DNA of 49,741 nucleotides from JABDQZ01 sp050049775. Lineage in GTDB: Bacteria > Pseudomonadota > Gammaproteobacteria > Chromatiales > Chromatiaceae. Where the stretch lies: contig JASFVP010000024.1 of the NCBI GenBank assembly GCA_050049775.1, forward strand, positions 1 through 49,741. The letters are read 5' to 3'. Below, piece by piece: positions 7,670 to 15,329 of the stretch. Under the pieces are notes generated by a model. The model saw only the letters and a list, made by a program, of their open reading frames with translations. It was not told where the DNA came from and searched no databases. Position numbers and translations under genes: made by a program. Within the stretch, counting starts at the first letter, position 1, and every line of letters begins with the position of its first letter.

Positions 7670-9958
7670 TTAGTTGGTGGATTTTTCCAGTAAAGCACGT
7701 ATTGCCCGGAAAGATTTGTCGATAAACGGAATATTCGATTTTTCATACATCTGAGCCTGGCCATTAACAATTTCGCTGGCCAGCTGGCGAATGTTTTTTA
7801 CCGCGGCCTTAACGCCCGACTGGTTGATGAACAGGAAGTTGGCAGTAACCGGGTTGTACCAGGAAAGCTTGACCTTCATTTTAGTTTCTGTGCCATCCGG
7901 TATCAGGATAAACATGGTGCCTGGAGTGACGCTGCGCAGTTTTTCAATCTGTTCATCGATTTCCTTGTTTTGCCCGGGTTGCTCGGTTGCCGCGGCGGAC
8001 TCTTCCGGTTTTTTGCTTTCGACAAAGGAATCGCGTTTGGAACTGTCCGACAGCGCTTTCAGGAAGCTGTCAATTTCAGCCTGGTAATGCGGTATCAGGC
8101 TGCCGACCACTTCATTGAGTTCATTCGACAGATCCTGGATAGCCAGCCTGGAAGGCATGGCGCCGTTGGGGTCCTTGCTCGACAGTGAATACTGGACAAT
8201 TTTTTCGCACAAAGCGAGCGCTTGTTGCCAGGAGTCGGACTTCTGGTTGAAGTCGGAACGCAGCAATACCAGTGTCAGGTAATCAATCCAGGGTCCAGCG
8301 AGGAACTCGCTGGCGTCCTTGATGATGACCTTATCCTGTAACAGCTGTTGTGTCTGTTGCTGGGCGATTTGTTTGGCTTGGTTGAGTTTGGCGCGGCCTT
8401 TTTCCACTTCGACCGTGCGGTCTTCATTGATCTTCTGTTTGTTGCTCAACAGCGCATTCGCTTCGGTCAATTCCATGGCCAGCTTGTTGAAGGCCTGCTG
8501 GTCGTAGCGTTTGTCTGCCAGGATTCTGTTGACCGTCATCTGGATCTGCGGATAAATACCTTTGGTCAGGTCGGACGGGTCGACCCAGTCGCGACCGGTG
8601 GCGATCATCAGGTCAAACAGTCGTCTGGCCGGATGTTCGTGTTCGGTGAGAAAGGTCGGGTCTTCCACCGCAATTTTCAGGTAAGGCGTGTGTAAATGAC
8701 TCAGCAGTGTTTTGACTTCGTTGGAAAGCTGGTTGTCATTGAGCATCATTTCGAAAATCAGGCCAACGATATCGATGACGTCTTCATCCTCTGCAGGAAA
8801 GCGTTCCTGGCCGACCAGCTTCTTGATCAATTCGCGTTGTTTTTTCAGTGTTTCGTTGATGTTAACGATCAGCTGAGCATCCACCTCAACGCGTTTGACA
8901 GCGTCCTGGCGCACACCGGTTTCCGGTAACGGGATACTGTCGGTAATCTCCGGGCTGGTGATCGTTTCGGAAATTTCGCTGCGTTTGGCCATGCTGACGG
9001 GACGTTGCTGGCCGCCTCCAGTCGATGTGCCACCGGATGCTTGTTGCCGGCTTTTACGTTCGGCGATTTTTTTAGCGCGCTGCACCGCAAGCAAATCCTT
9101 GATGCGGTCGAAGGTTTCTTCGGCGATTTCAGAAGAGGATGCGTTGTCACGGTATTGCGGTGTTTCTGATTCCGTATCCGTGGGGCTGCTCGATGCGGCT
9201 GGTTTAGGCCGACTTTGTGAGACGGAAGCGCCGGCCTCGGTGATGGTGATTTCCTCGACGTCTTCCTCATCAGTGTTGCGTTCGGGGCGGTTTTCCTGCT
9301 GCAGGAACTGGGGTTTCAGGTCTGGCAGGATGTCAGCATCAACGAGTCGCTGGTTCAGGTCTTTATAGATTTTGGTAGCCTTGCTGATCACAAAGCGGTC
9401 AAACAGGGTGTAAAGCACCAGCCGCACTTCCTTTTCAATGAAAATGACTTCGGCGCATTTTTCAAAGATTTCCGCAAGTTGTTTCGGACTGGCCGGAATA
9501 TCGTGCATGCTGATGGCGTGGCCGTTATTGACGATTGCCAGCCGTTGTGTGAGTTCGTACAGGGTGGAATAGTTTTTCTTTTCCGCCTGGTTGGCGATGG
9601 TTTCCAGCGCCAGGTTTTTCTCGAAAGTATCCTTGCTGACCAGGCTCAGGGTCTCGGTAACGGAAGCGGTTTCCTTGCTGGTGTCGCGAAAGCGGAAAAT
9701 ATTGCGTTCCAGGCCGTCCTGGAAAATGGCGACTACATTGTCCTGTTTCAGCCAGAGCTCGCGCATGGCTTCAAAAAAGTAGGTCTGGATTTTGTTGTTT
9801 TGCGCCTTGTCGGCGAATTCCAGCAGCACTTGGTCTGCAGATTTGAACATTTCACGCAGATTATCGACCAAGAAAGAGACCGATTCATCTTTCCACGGAC
9901 TCAAAATCTTTCGAAAATTCGGTGAAATGCTTTTATCTGACCAACTATTGGTAGCCAT
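7670..9958 (-). CDS. DUF1631 family protein
   Basis: A 762-residue cytoplasmic protein of the DUF1631 family (function unknown; some databases mislabel members as thymidine phosphorylase). The N-terminal part (about 1-230) is helical. A low-complexity acidic, Ser/Pro/Gln-rich linker follows (about 230-330). A second helical region runs to about 640, including a charged stretch with coiled-coil character. The C-terminal 100 residues (TKMKVKLSWYNPVTANFLFI and following) read like a beta-barrel related to PilZ. No signal peptide or membrane segment is seen. It is followed after 17 nt by a PilZ gene and diverges from the PP-loop ATPase gene. Confidence 0.85.
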   Translation of the reverse strand: MATNSWSDKSISPNFRKILSPWKDESVSFLVDNLREMFKSADQVLLEFADKAQNNKIQTYFFEAMRELWLKQDNVVAIFQDGLERNIFRFRDTSKETASVTETLSLVSKDTFEKNLALETIANQAEKKNYSTLYELTQRLAIVNNGHAISMHDIPASPKQLAEIFEKCAEVIFIEKEVRLVLYTLFDRFVISKATKIYKDLNQRLVDADILPDLKPQFLQQENRPERNTDEEDVEEITITEAGASVSQSRPKPAASSSPTDTESETPQYRDNASSSEIAEETFDRIKDLLAVQRAKKIAERKSRQQASGGTSTGGGQQRPVSMAKRSEISETITSPEITDSIPLPETGVRQDAVKRVEVDAQLIVNINETLKKQRELIKKLVGQERFPAEDEDVIDIVGLIFEMMLNDNQLSNEVKTLLSHLHTPYLKIAVEDPTFLTEHEHPARRLFDLMIATGRDWVDPSDLTKGIYPQIQMTVNRILADKRYDQQAFNKLAMELTEANALLSNKQKINEDRTVEVEKGRAKLNQAKQIAQQQTQQLLQDKVIIKDASEFLAGPWIDYLTLVLLRSDFNQKSDSWQQALALCEKIVQYSLSSKDPNGAMPSRLAIQDLSNELNEVVGSLIPHYQAEIDSFLKALSDSSKRDSFVESKKPEESAAATEQPGQNKEIDEQIEKLRSVTPGTMFILIPDGTETKMKVKLSWYNPVTANFLFINQSGVKAAVKNIRQLASEIVNGQAQMYEKSNIPFIDKSFRAIRALLEKSTN

Positions 9959-10092
9959 CTAGCCTGTCCATTTTTGTCAATTCTGCTGATTTTATCAGAA
10001 TAAATCGTTTATCGACTCGCAATTGTGAATCTTAAGGTTAACAGCCGCAGTCTCCAACCGGGGCGAGGCTATTTTAAAATGGCCGTATTCCT

Positions 10093-10098
10093 TATAAT
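10093..10098 (+). promoter_or_regulatory. Candidate -10 box for the PP-loop/tusA/CDF operon
   Basis: A perfect TATAAT in the 171-bp gap between the divergent DUF1631 and PP-loop genes, 32 nt before the chosen ATG at 10130. No convincing -35 hexamer is seen; the sequence just upstream is an A/T run. The expected transcript would have a leader of about 25 nt without a clear Shine-Dalgarno sequence. Confidence 0.4.
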
Positions 10099-10129
10099 AG
10101 CGCCTGTTTTCGTCAAATCAGTTTCATTC

Positions 10130-11173
10130 ATGACACAACAGAGAAAAGCAGTGGCCCTGATTTCCGGAGGGCTGGATTCTCTTCTGGCAGTTCGGGTTTT
10201 GCAGGAACAGGGCATTTACGTTGAGGGCATCAACTTCTACACAGGTTTCTGCGTTGAAGGCCATACCCATGCGATCCGCAAAAAAGACCAGAAAAAGCCC
10301 AAGCGCAACAACGCGCTCTGGTCGGCCGAGCAGCTCGGCATCAAATTGCACATCATCGATATCATCGAGGAATACAAGGATATCGTTTTCAATCCCAAAT
10401 ACGGCTATGGCGCGAATCTGAACCCGTGCCTGGATTGCAAGATCTTCATGGTGAAAAAAGCGCGCGAATGGATGCAGGCGCACGATTTTGATTTCATCAT
10501 TACCGGTGAAGTGGTCGGACAGCGCCCCAAGTCGCAACGCAAGGACACGCTACCGGTGGTGCAACGGGATTCCGGCATCGACGATCTGCTGGTCAGACCA
10601 CTGTGCGCCAAAAACCTGCCAGAAACCCGGCCGGAACAACTCGGCTGGATCGATCGAGACAAACTGTATGATTTTTCCGGCCGTAGCCGTAAACCGCAGA
10701 TGGCTTTAGCCAGGCAATTCGGCTTCAGCGATTATGCCCAACCGGCCGGCGGCTGCTGTTTCCTCACCGATGAGCAGTATTCGGTGAAGCTGTCGGACCT
10801 GTGGAAATCACGCGGTGAAAAAACCTACGAAATCGATGACATCATGCTGCTCAAGGTTGGCCGCCACATTCGTCCGGCAGAACATTTCAAACTCATCGTG
10901 TCGCGCGAAGAGGGCGAAGGCAAATTTCTGCAGGGGTACCGAAAACAATACGACAGCCTGAAAACCATCAGCCACTCCGGTCCGCTGGCATTGATTGATG
11001 GCGTTGTTGACGCTGATGACATCGAGCTGGCGGCAAGAATTGTGGCGCGTTACAGTCAGGGTAAAAACGACGACAGCGTCACGCTGGAATACCGTAATAA
11101 ACAGGGCGAGACTCGTGAATTGCAGGTCAGCCCGTTACCACCGGCTGAATTGCCGGAAAGGTGGTTGTTGTGA
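10130..11173 (+). CDS. PP-loop ATPase of the MnmA/ThiI-like tRNA thiolation group
   Basis: A predicted 347-residue ATP pyrophosphatase that would adenylate a tRNA base for sulfur insertion. The PP-loop motif SGGLDS is at residues 12-17. The motif NPCLDCK (C100, C103) resembles the NPCxxC segment of MnmA, and GGCC follows at C199-C200. The C-terminal third contains LLKVGRHIRPAEHFKLIVSR, a segment common in ThiI/MnmA-like proteins that are distinct from canonical MnmA. The start at 10130 places the PP-loop near the N-terminus; an in-frame ATG 35 codons earlier lies before the -10 box and is rejected. It overlaps the tusA-like gene by 4 nt, supporting a sulfur-transfer role. The exact tRNA target is unknown. 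Confidence 0.82.
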   Translation: MTQQRKAVALISGGLDSLLAVRVLQEQGIYVEGINFYTGFCVEGHTHAIRKKDQKKPKRNNALWSAEQLGIKLHIIDIIEEYKDIVFNPKYGYGANLNPCLDCKIFMVKKAREWMQAHDFDFIITGEVVGQRPKSQRKDTLPVVQRDSGIDDLLVRPLCAKNLPETRPEQLGWIDRDKLYDFSGRSRKPQMALARQFGFSDYAQPAGGCCFLTDEQYSVKLSDLWKSRGEKTYEIDDIMLLKVGRHIRPAEHFKLIVSREEGEGKFLQGYRKQYDSLKTISHSGPLALIDGVVDADDIELAARIVARYSQGKNDDSVTLEYRNKQGETRELQVSPLPPAELPERWLL

Positions 11174-11397
11174 AAGTCGAACTGGATTGTCGACGGCTAC
11201 TTTGTCCCATGCCGGTGATTCGCGTACAGGACCGGGTGGCCTCCATGCAACCGGGTGATGAACTGGTTGCCTATTGCACCGACCCGGGCGTGCTCAACGA
11301 CATTCCGGCCTGGAGCCGCATCAATGGTCACGAGGTGCTGGACAGTAGAGAGGTTGATGACGAATACCTGGTGACGATCAGAATCGGAAAGCCATAA
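11170..11397 (+). CDS. TusA-family sulfurtransferase
   Basis: A 75-residue sulfur-carrier protein of the TusA/SirA family, with the catalytic cysteine in the CPMP motif (C12) following LDCRRLL. TusA proteins pass a persulfide sulfur to tRNA-thiolation or dissimilatory sulfur enzymes. I choose the GTG at 11170, which overlaps the PP-loop stop (GTGA) and has AAAGGTGG just upstream; a GTG at 11161 would add three residues. The gene order suggests the carrier delivers sulfur to the neighbouring PP-loop ATPase (inference). Whether it is the cell's main TusA cannot be decided here. Confidence 0.88.
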   Translation: MKVELDCRRLLCPMPVIRVQDRVASMQPGDELVAYCTDPGVLNDIPAWSRINGHEVLDSREVDDEYLVTIRIGKP

Positions 11398-12558
11398 ATG
11401 CAAGAACATCAACCACCATCGGCCGCTGAGCGCAACCGGCAGACCCGCATCGTTGCGATTGTCGGTGCGGTGGTCAATCTGCTGCTGTCGGTGGTCAAGA
11501 TCGTCATCGGCTATATCGGACAATCCCAGGCGTTGATTGTGGATGGTATTCATTCCTTATCTGACCTGTTGTCGGACGCACTGGTGCTATTTGCATCACA
11601 CCATGCCAGCCAGGAGCCGGATGCCGACCATCCGTATGGCCATGGCCGTTTTGAAACGGCCGCCACCCTGGCGCTTGGTGTTCTGTTGTTGCTGGTGGCC
11701 ATCGGTATCGGCTGGGAAGCCGTCGAAAGACTGCTCAGTGATGAGGTGTTTGCCATTCCCACCACCATCGCCATTTATGCAGCGCTGTTTTCCATTCTCG
11801 CCAACGAAGGCCTGTTCTGGTACACCCTGATCATCGGTAATAAAATTCATTCGAACATGCTCAAGGCCAATGCCTGGCATCACCGTTCGGATGCGGTGTC
11901 ATCGGTCGTAGTGCTGGTTGGCATCATCGGTGCGCAACTGGGATTCGTCTATCTGGATACCGTCGCGGCGTTGGTTGTCGCCTTGATGATCGCAAAAATC
12001 GGTTGGTCACTGGGCTGGCAGGCGCTGGAGGAACTGGTGGATACCGCGCTGGATGAAGAGGAAGTCAACAAGATCGATAAGGTGATTACCGCGGTTGACG
12101 GCGTCCATTCGATTCACATGCTGCGGACTCGCAAAAGCGGTCACCAGTCATCCGCGGATGTGCACATCCTCGTGGATCCCTGGCTGAGTGTTTCCGAAGG
12201 CCACATGATCGCGGTGGCAGTGGAACAGAATCTGAAAACCAAGGTACGCCACATGGCGGACGTAACGGTACACATTGACCCGGAAGATGATGAAACGGCA
12301 CCGCCCTGTGAAGGCTTGCCGTTAAGGGGGGAAGCGATCGGCATTCTTGAGCAGGCCTGGAAGGATATCCTCTGTGTGTTCAAGCGTGAGCGCATGTCAT
12401 TGCATTATTTATCCGGCCGCATTGACATCGATTTGCAACTGCCGCTCGAATGCTACACATCACTGGAAAGCACCACTGAAATGCAACAACTGCTCAAGCA
12501 GAAAATCAGTGAGGACGAACGCTTTGGCAAGGTGCGGATTTTTTATAAAGCCCCGTAA
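11398..12558 (+). CDS. Cation diffusion facilitator (CDF) family transporter
   Basis: A 386-residue inner-membrane metal/H+ antiporter of the CDF family. It starts immediately after the tusA stop (TAAATG). Metal-site motifs are visible: DGIHSLSD (D49, H52, D56) in TM2 and HHRSDA (H161, D165) in TM5, the FieF/MamB-type arrangement. About six hydrophobic segments lie between residues 15 and 205. A cytoplasmic domain with the conserved end VHIDP follows, then a further ~90-residue extension that is longer than in FieF (about 300 residues). The substrate is probably Fe2+, Zn2+ or Mn2+, unresolved by sequence. The gene is the third of an apparent operon with the PP-loop ATPase and tusA. Confidence 0.92.
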   Translation: MQEHQPPSAAERNRQTRIVAIVGAVVNLLLSVVKIVIGYIGQSQALIVDGIHSLSDLLSDALVLFASHHASQEPDADHPYGHGRFETAATLALGVLLLLVAIGIGWEAVERLLSDEVFAIPTTIAIYAALFSILANEGLFWYTLIIGNKIHSNMLKANAWHHRSDAVSSVVVLVGIIGAQLGFVYLDTVAALVVALMIAKIGWSLGWQALEELVDTALDEEEVNKIDKVITAVDGVHSIHMLRTRKSGHQSSADVHILVDPWLSVSEGHMIAVAVEQNLKTKVRHMADVTVHIDPEDDETAPPCEGLPLRGEAIGILEQAWKDILCVFKRERMSLHYLSGRIDIDLQLPLECYTSLESTTEMQQLLKQKISEDERFGKVRIFYKAP

Positions 12559-12629
12559 TCAAGTAAATGTAATACTGTGTCTCCAAGAAGAAACTACAAT
12601 CAAATAAAGCCGCCAACAAAGTAAAAAAC

Positions 12630-13592
12630 ATGCTCACGTTTCAACAACCGCCAAAAGAATACAGTCATGTTTTTCTGGAAGACACGGATAAACCGCTCCC
12701 CGAAGTCATTAATCCAAATACGCGCTACCTGTTCCTGGGTGAGATCGCCAAAGGCGGGAAATCCCTGATCAAATCCTGTAAAGACATGCATTTGAACCGG
12801 ATCGTTGCCTACAAGACCTTACGCAAGGAATTTGTCGACAACGAAATCGAGAAGACGCGTTTACTCAGGGAAGCACGGGTTTCGGCCATGTTGCAGCATC
12901 CCAACACCGTGCCCACCTATGAATTGGGTCGGGATAACCAGGGGCACTATTATTTTACGATGAAGCTGGTGCACGGTTATACCTTGCGCGAAATCATGGA
13001 TTACCGTGAGCGCTATGACCTGACACAGTTAATTGAAGTCATTGAGCAGATTGCCCATGCACTGGCTTATGCACATGAGCACGGAGTGGCCCATCGTGAT
13101 ATCAAACCCGAGAACATCCTGGTGGGACCGTACAGTGAAGTGTTGCTACTGGACTGGGGGCTTGCCAAGGTGTGGGGAAAAGATGGCGGAACGACAGATG
13201 AAGGCGCCTTTGATGATGACAAGTCTGTTGTCGAGTCCGATAAATCGATGACCGGACATGGCCAGTTGCAGGGAACCTTGTGTTACATGTCTCCCGAGCA
13301 GATTCGTCGCGATCCCAATATCAGCTTTAGTACCGATATCTACAGTCTGGGGTCGGTACTCTATGAATTGTTAACCGGTCAACCGCCGTTTGACAGCGAT
13401 AAAACCTACGAAATTCTCGATATGGTGGAGAACAAGGAGCCGGCCAGGCCTTCCGAGATCAGCAAATATCCGGTACCGAAAGCATTGGAAACATTATGTC
13501 TCAAATGTCTGAATAAGGATCCGGCGGCACGGCCTAAATCCATGACTGAATTCCTGCGCGTCCTTGAACAGGACTGGGCCGATGAACTATAG
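12630..13592 (+). CDS. Serine/threonine protein kinase
   Basis: A 320-residue cytosolic Hanks-type kinase consisting essentially of the catalytic domain. Visible are a glycine-rich loop near residues 37-43, the VAYK lysine (K62), the catalytic loop HRDIKPEN (H155-D157), and a DWG metal motif (175-177) in place of DFG, a variant common in bacterial kinases. An activation segment with GTLCYMSPEQ follows. No transmembrane helix or sensor domain is present, so any signal input must come from partners. It begins 71 nt after the CDF gene with no visible terminator between, and ends before a bidirectional terminator. Confidence 0.92.
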   Translation: MLTFQQPPKEYSHVFLEDTDKPLPEVINPNTRYLFLGEIAKGGKSLIKSCKDMHLNRIVAYKTLRKEFVDNEIEKTRLLREARVSAMLQHPNTVPTYELGRDNQGHYYFTMKLVHGYTLREIMDYRERYDLTQLIEVIEQIAHALAYAHEHGVAHRDIKPENILVGPYSEVLLLDWGLAKVWGKDGGTTDEGAFDDDKSVVESDKSMTGHGQLQGTLCYMSPEQIRRDPNISFSTDIYSLGSVLYELLTGQPPFDSDKTYEILDMVENKEPARPSEISKYPVPKALETLCLKCLNKDPAARPKSMTEFLRVLEQDWADEL

Positions 13593-13658
13593 CTTCAGTT
13601 ATTACGGACGGTAACAGTCTTCGCTCAAACGCATTCCCGCGCCCGGTTCGTATCACAT

Positions 13659-13695
13659 AAAAAAGCCGGAGCAGTTGCCTGCCCCGGCTGATTTT
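13659..13695. terminator. Bidirectional intrinsic terminator between kinase and GSII genes
   Basis: An 11-bp stem (13664-13674 with 13679-13689, one G-T wobble in the minus orientation) closes a 4-nt loop that reads GCAA on the minus strand. It is flanked by A6 on the left and T5 on the right, so it can end both the plus-strand kinase transcript and the minus-strand glutamine synthetase transcript. Confidence 0.88.
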
Positions 13696-13714
13696 TCGAC
13701 CTGAAAACGCTGGA

Positions 13715-14725
13715 TCAGCCCAGAGCTTCCTTGGACGTTTTGATGATAGCCGCGGCTACCTTGTACGGATCCGCATTGGATGCCGGACGACGATCTTCCA
13801 AACGACCTTTCCAGCCATCTTCCACGGTGCTGACCGGGATACGGATCGAAGCACCACGGTCGGATACGCCATAGCTGAACTGGTCAATCGACTGGGTCTC
13901 ATGCTTACCAGTCAGGCGCTGCTCGTTGTGTGCGCCATACACGCTGATGTGACGGCTGATGTTCTTGCCGAATTCTTCACAAATTTTGGTGAAAATGCTT
14001 TCGTCACCGAGATCGCGCATGGCGCCGTTGGAGAAGTTGGCGTGCATACCGGAACCGTTCCAGTCGGTGTCGCCCAGCGGCTTCGGATGCCAATCGACGG
14101 CGAGGTCGTATTTCTCGGCTGTGCGCTCCAGCAGGTAGCGCGCCAGCCAGATTTCGTCACCGGCACGTGCGGCGCTTTTGGCGAAAATCTGGAATTCCCA
14201 CTGACCGGCAGCTACCTCGGCATTAATGCCCTCGACGTTGAGGCCGGCCTCTAGGCACATGTCCAGGTGCTCTTCAATGAGGTCGCGCATGTAGGCATTG
14301 CGTGCGCCAACCGAGCAGTAATACGGGCCTTGCGGCGGCGGATAACCACCCGGCGGGAATCCAGGCGGCAGATTGGTGACTGGGTCCCAGAGGAAGTATT
14401 CCTGCTCGAAACCAAACCAGAAATCGTCATCATCGTCATCGATGGTGGCGCGACCGTTGGAAACGTGTGGTGAACCATCGGCATTGAGCACTTCGGTCAT
14501 AACCAGGTAAGAGTTCTTACGGCCCGGATCCGGAATAACCATGACCGGCTTGAGCAGACAGTCAGAGGCGTTACCTTCGGCCTGCTCGGTGGAGCTGCCG
14601 TCGAAAACCCACATCGGACAGTCTTCCAGCTTACCGCTGAAATCTTTGCGCACCATGGTTTTACTGCGCAGGCTCTGAGTCGGCTTGTAGCCGTCCAGCC
14701 AGATATATTCCAACTTACTTTTCAT
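13715..14725 (-). CDS. Glutamine synthetase type II (eukaryotic-type, GlnII-like)
   Basis: A 336-residue glutamine synthetase of the short GSII class found in eukaryotes, rhizobia and some other bacteria; it makes glutamine from glutamate, ammonia and ATP. Characteristic GSII segments are KLEYIWLDGY, FDGSSTEQAEG, FGFEQEYF, YPPPQGPYY, GQWEFQ, NGSGMHANFS, RLTGKHET and SYGVSDRGASIRIP. GSII enzymes are not controlled by GlnE adenylylation, unlike the GSI encoded next door. An unusual run of six aspartates precedes FWFGFEQEY. The promoter region carries a sigma-54 site and two NtrC dyads, so expression is probably induced under nitrogen limitation. Confidence 0.95.
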   Translation of the reverse strand: MKSKLEYIWLDGYKPTQSLRSKTMVRKDFSGKLEDCPMWVFDGSSTEQAEGNASDCLLKPVMVIPDPGRKNSYLVMTEVLNADGSPHVSNGRATIDDDDDDFWFGFEQEYFLWDPVTNLPPGFPPGGYPPPQGPYYCSVGARNAYMRDLIEEHLDMCLEAGLNVEGINAEVAAGQWEFQIFAKSAARAGDEIWLARYLLERTAEKYDLAVDWHPKPLGDTDWNGSGMHANFSNGAMRDLGDESIFTKICEEFGKNISRHISVYGAHNEQRLTGKHETQSIDQFSYGVSDRGASIRIPVSTVEDGWKGRLEDRRPASNADPYKVAAAIIKTSKEALG

Positions 14726-14804
14726 GTTTTGAATCTCCTACAAGATTTTGGTTAAAGGCCTTCGCCATTTGAACTCGATTTTTTCTTCGGTGCCCCGAAT
14801 TAAG

Positions 14805-14819
14805 GCAGATAGTGTGCCA
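14805..14819 (-). promoter_or_regulatory. Sigma-54 promoter of the GSII gene
   Basis: On the minus strand the sequence reads TGGCAC-ACTAT-CTGC. This has the full -24 element, a -12 GC dinucleotide exactly 10 nt after the GG, and only one mismatch in the TTGC box. The predicted transcription start is near 14793, about 68 nt upstream of the GSII start codon. The two upstream NtrC-type dyads are centred at about -108 and -139 relative to this start. Confidence 0.82.
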
Positions 14820-14892
14820 AAAGCTTTGTTGTTCATATTTATTTAATAAATCAATCAGTTATAAGATTGGTTGATCTAAACAGTAAAAATTA

Positions 14893-14909
14893 TGCACCTA
14901 TATAGTGCA
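14893..14909. promoter_or_regulatory. NtrC binding site 1 (enhancer)
   Basis: TGCACCTATATAGTGCA is a 17-bp dyad matching the NtrC consensus TGCAC-N7-GTGCA in both half-sites. Its centre (14901) lies 108 bp upstream of the start predicted for the GSII sigma-54 promoter, the same distance as a main NtrC site of E. coli glnAp2. It is in the shared 604-bp gap between the divergent GSII and GSI genes. Confidence 0.85.
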
Positions 14910-14923
14910 GCAGACATAAGCAA

Positions 14924-14940
14924 CGCTCTATTATGGTGCG
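14924..14940. promoter_or_regulatory. NtrC binding site 2 (weaker half)
   Basis: CGCTCTATTATGGTGCG keeps the right half-site (TGGTGC) of the NtrC consensus and GC of the left one. Its centre (14932) is 31 bp, about three helical turns, from site 1, and about 139 bp upstream of the predicted GSII start. This spacing matches cooperative NtrC pairs, which is the main reason for calling it. Confidence 0.6.
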
Positions 14941-15203
14941 TGTCGAGAGAAAGAGAGCGTAGATGAGGTGATCCGGTTCAGCTTGGCACGACATGATTTT
15001 TTTGTGAAGAACGGGAGTTGCAATTATCCGGAGGCCTGAGAAAAGCTGCCCTGGCGCGTATGAACTGGACGCTGGACGGAATTTCATGATAATGCTCAGG
15101 TTAATGCGTAATTGCACGGCTTTAAGTGTTTCCGAGTTGTCCCATAAAAGCATTTGTATTTCTTGGCTGCCTATAAATGTAAATTACTGTCGGTTACTGC
15201 AAA

Positions 15204-15218
15204 TGGATCGTAATATGC
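15204..15218 (+). promoter_or_regulatory. Weak candidate sigma-54 promoter for GSI
   Basis: TGGATCGTAATATGC has GG and GC separated by exactly 10 nt, TGG..C of the -24 box and TGC of the -12 box. It would start transcription near 15230, about 100 nt before glnA and about 300 bp from the NtrC dyads. The match is only moderate and could be chance. I see no clear sigma-70 promoter in the rest of 14941-15329. Confidence 0.28.
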
Positions 15219-15329
15219 TGATATAGAAGACAAAACAGTCCGCCTGGAAATCCAGTTTATCAAAGTGCATTTTGCATTCGACTGAGTACAAGTGCCTCGT
15301 TTAGTTAATCAACCTTGGAGAGAGATATA

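Noticed and set aside
14983..14998. Sigma-54 promoter on the plus strand at TTGGCACG
   Set aside because: The -24 half is excellent, but the -12 GC is replaced by TT, which normally abolishes sigma-54 binding.
14890..15153. 87-residue minus-strand frame in the GSII-GSI gap
   Set aside because: It overlaps the NtrC sites, lacks an RBS and has no recognisable features, so regulatory DNA is a better explanation.
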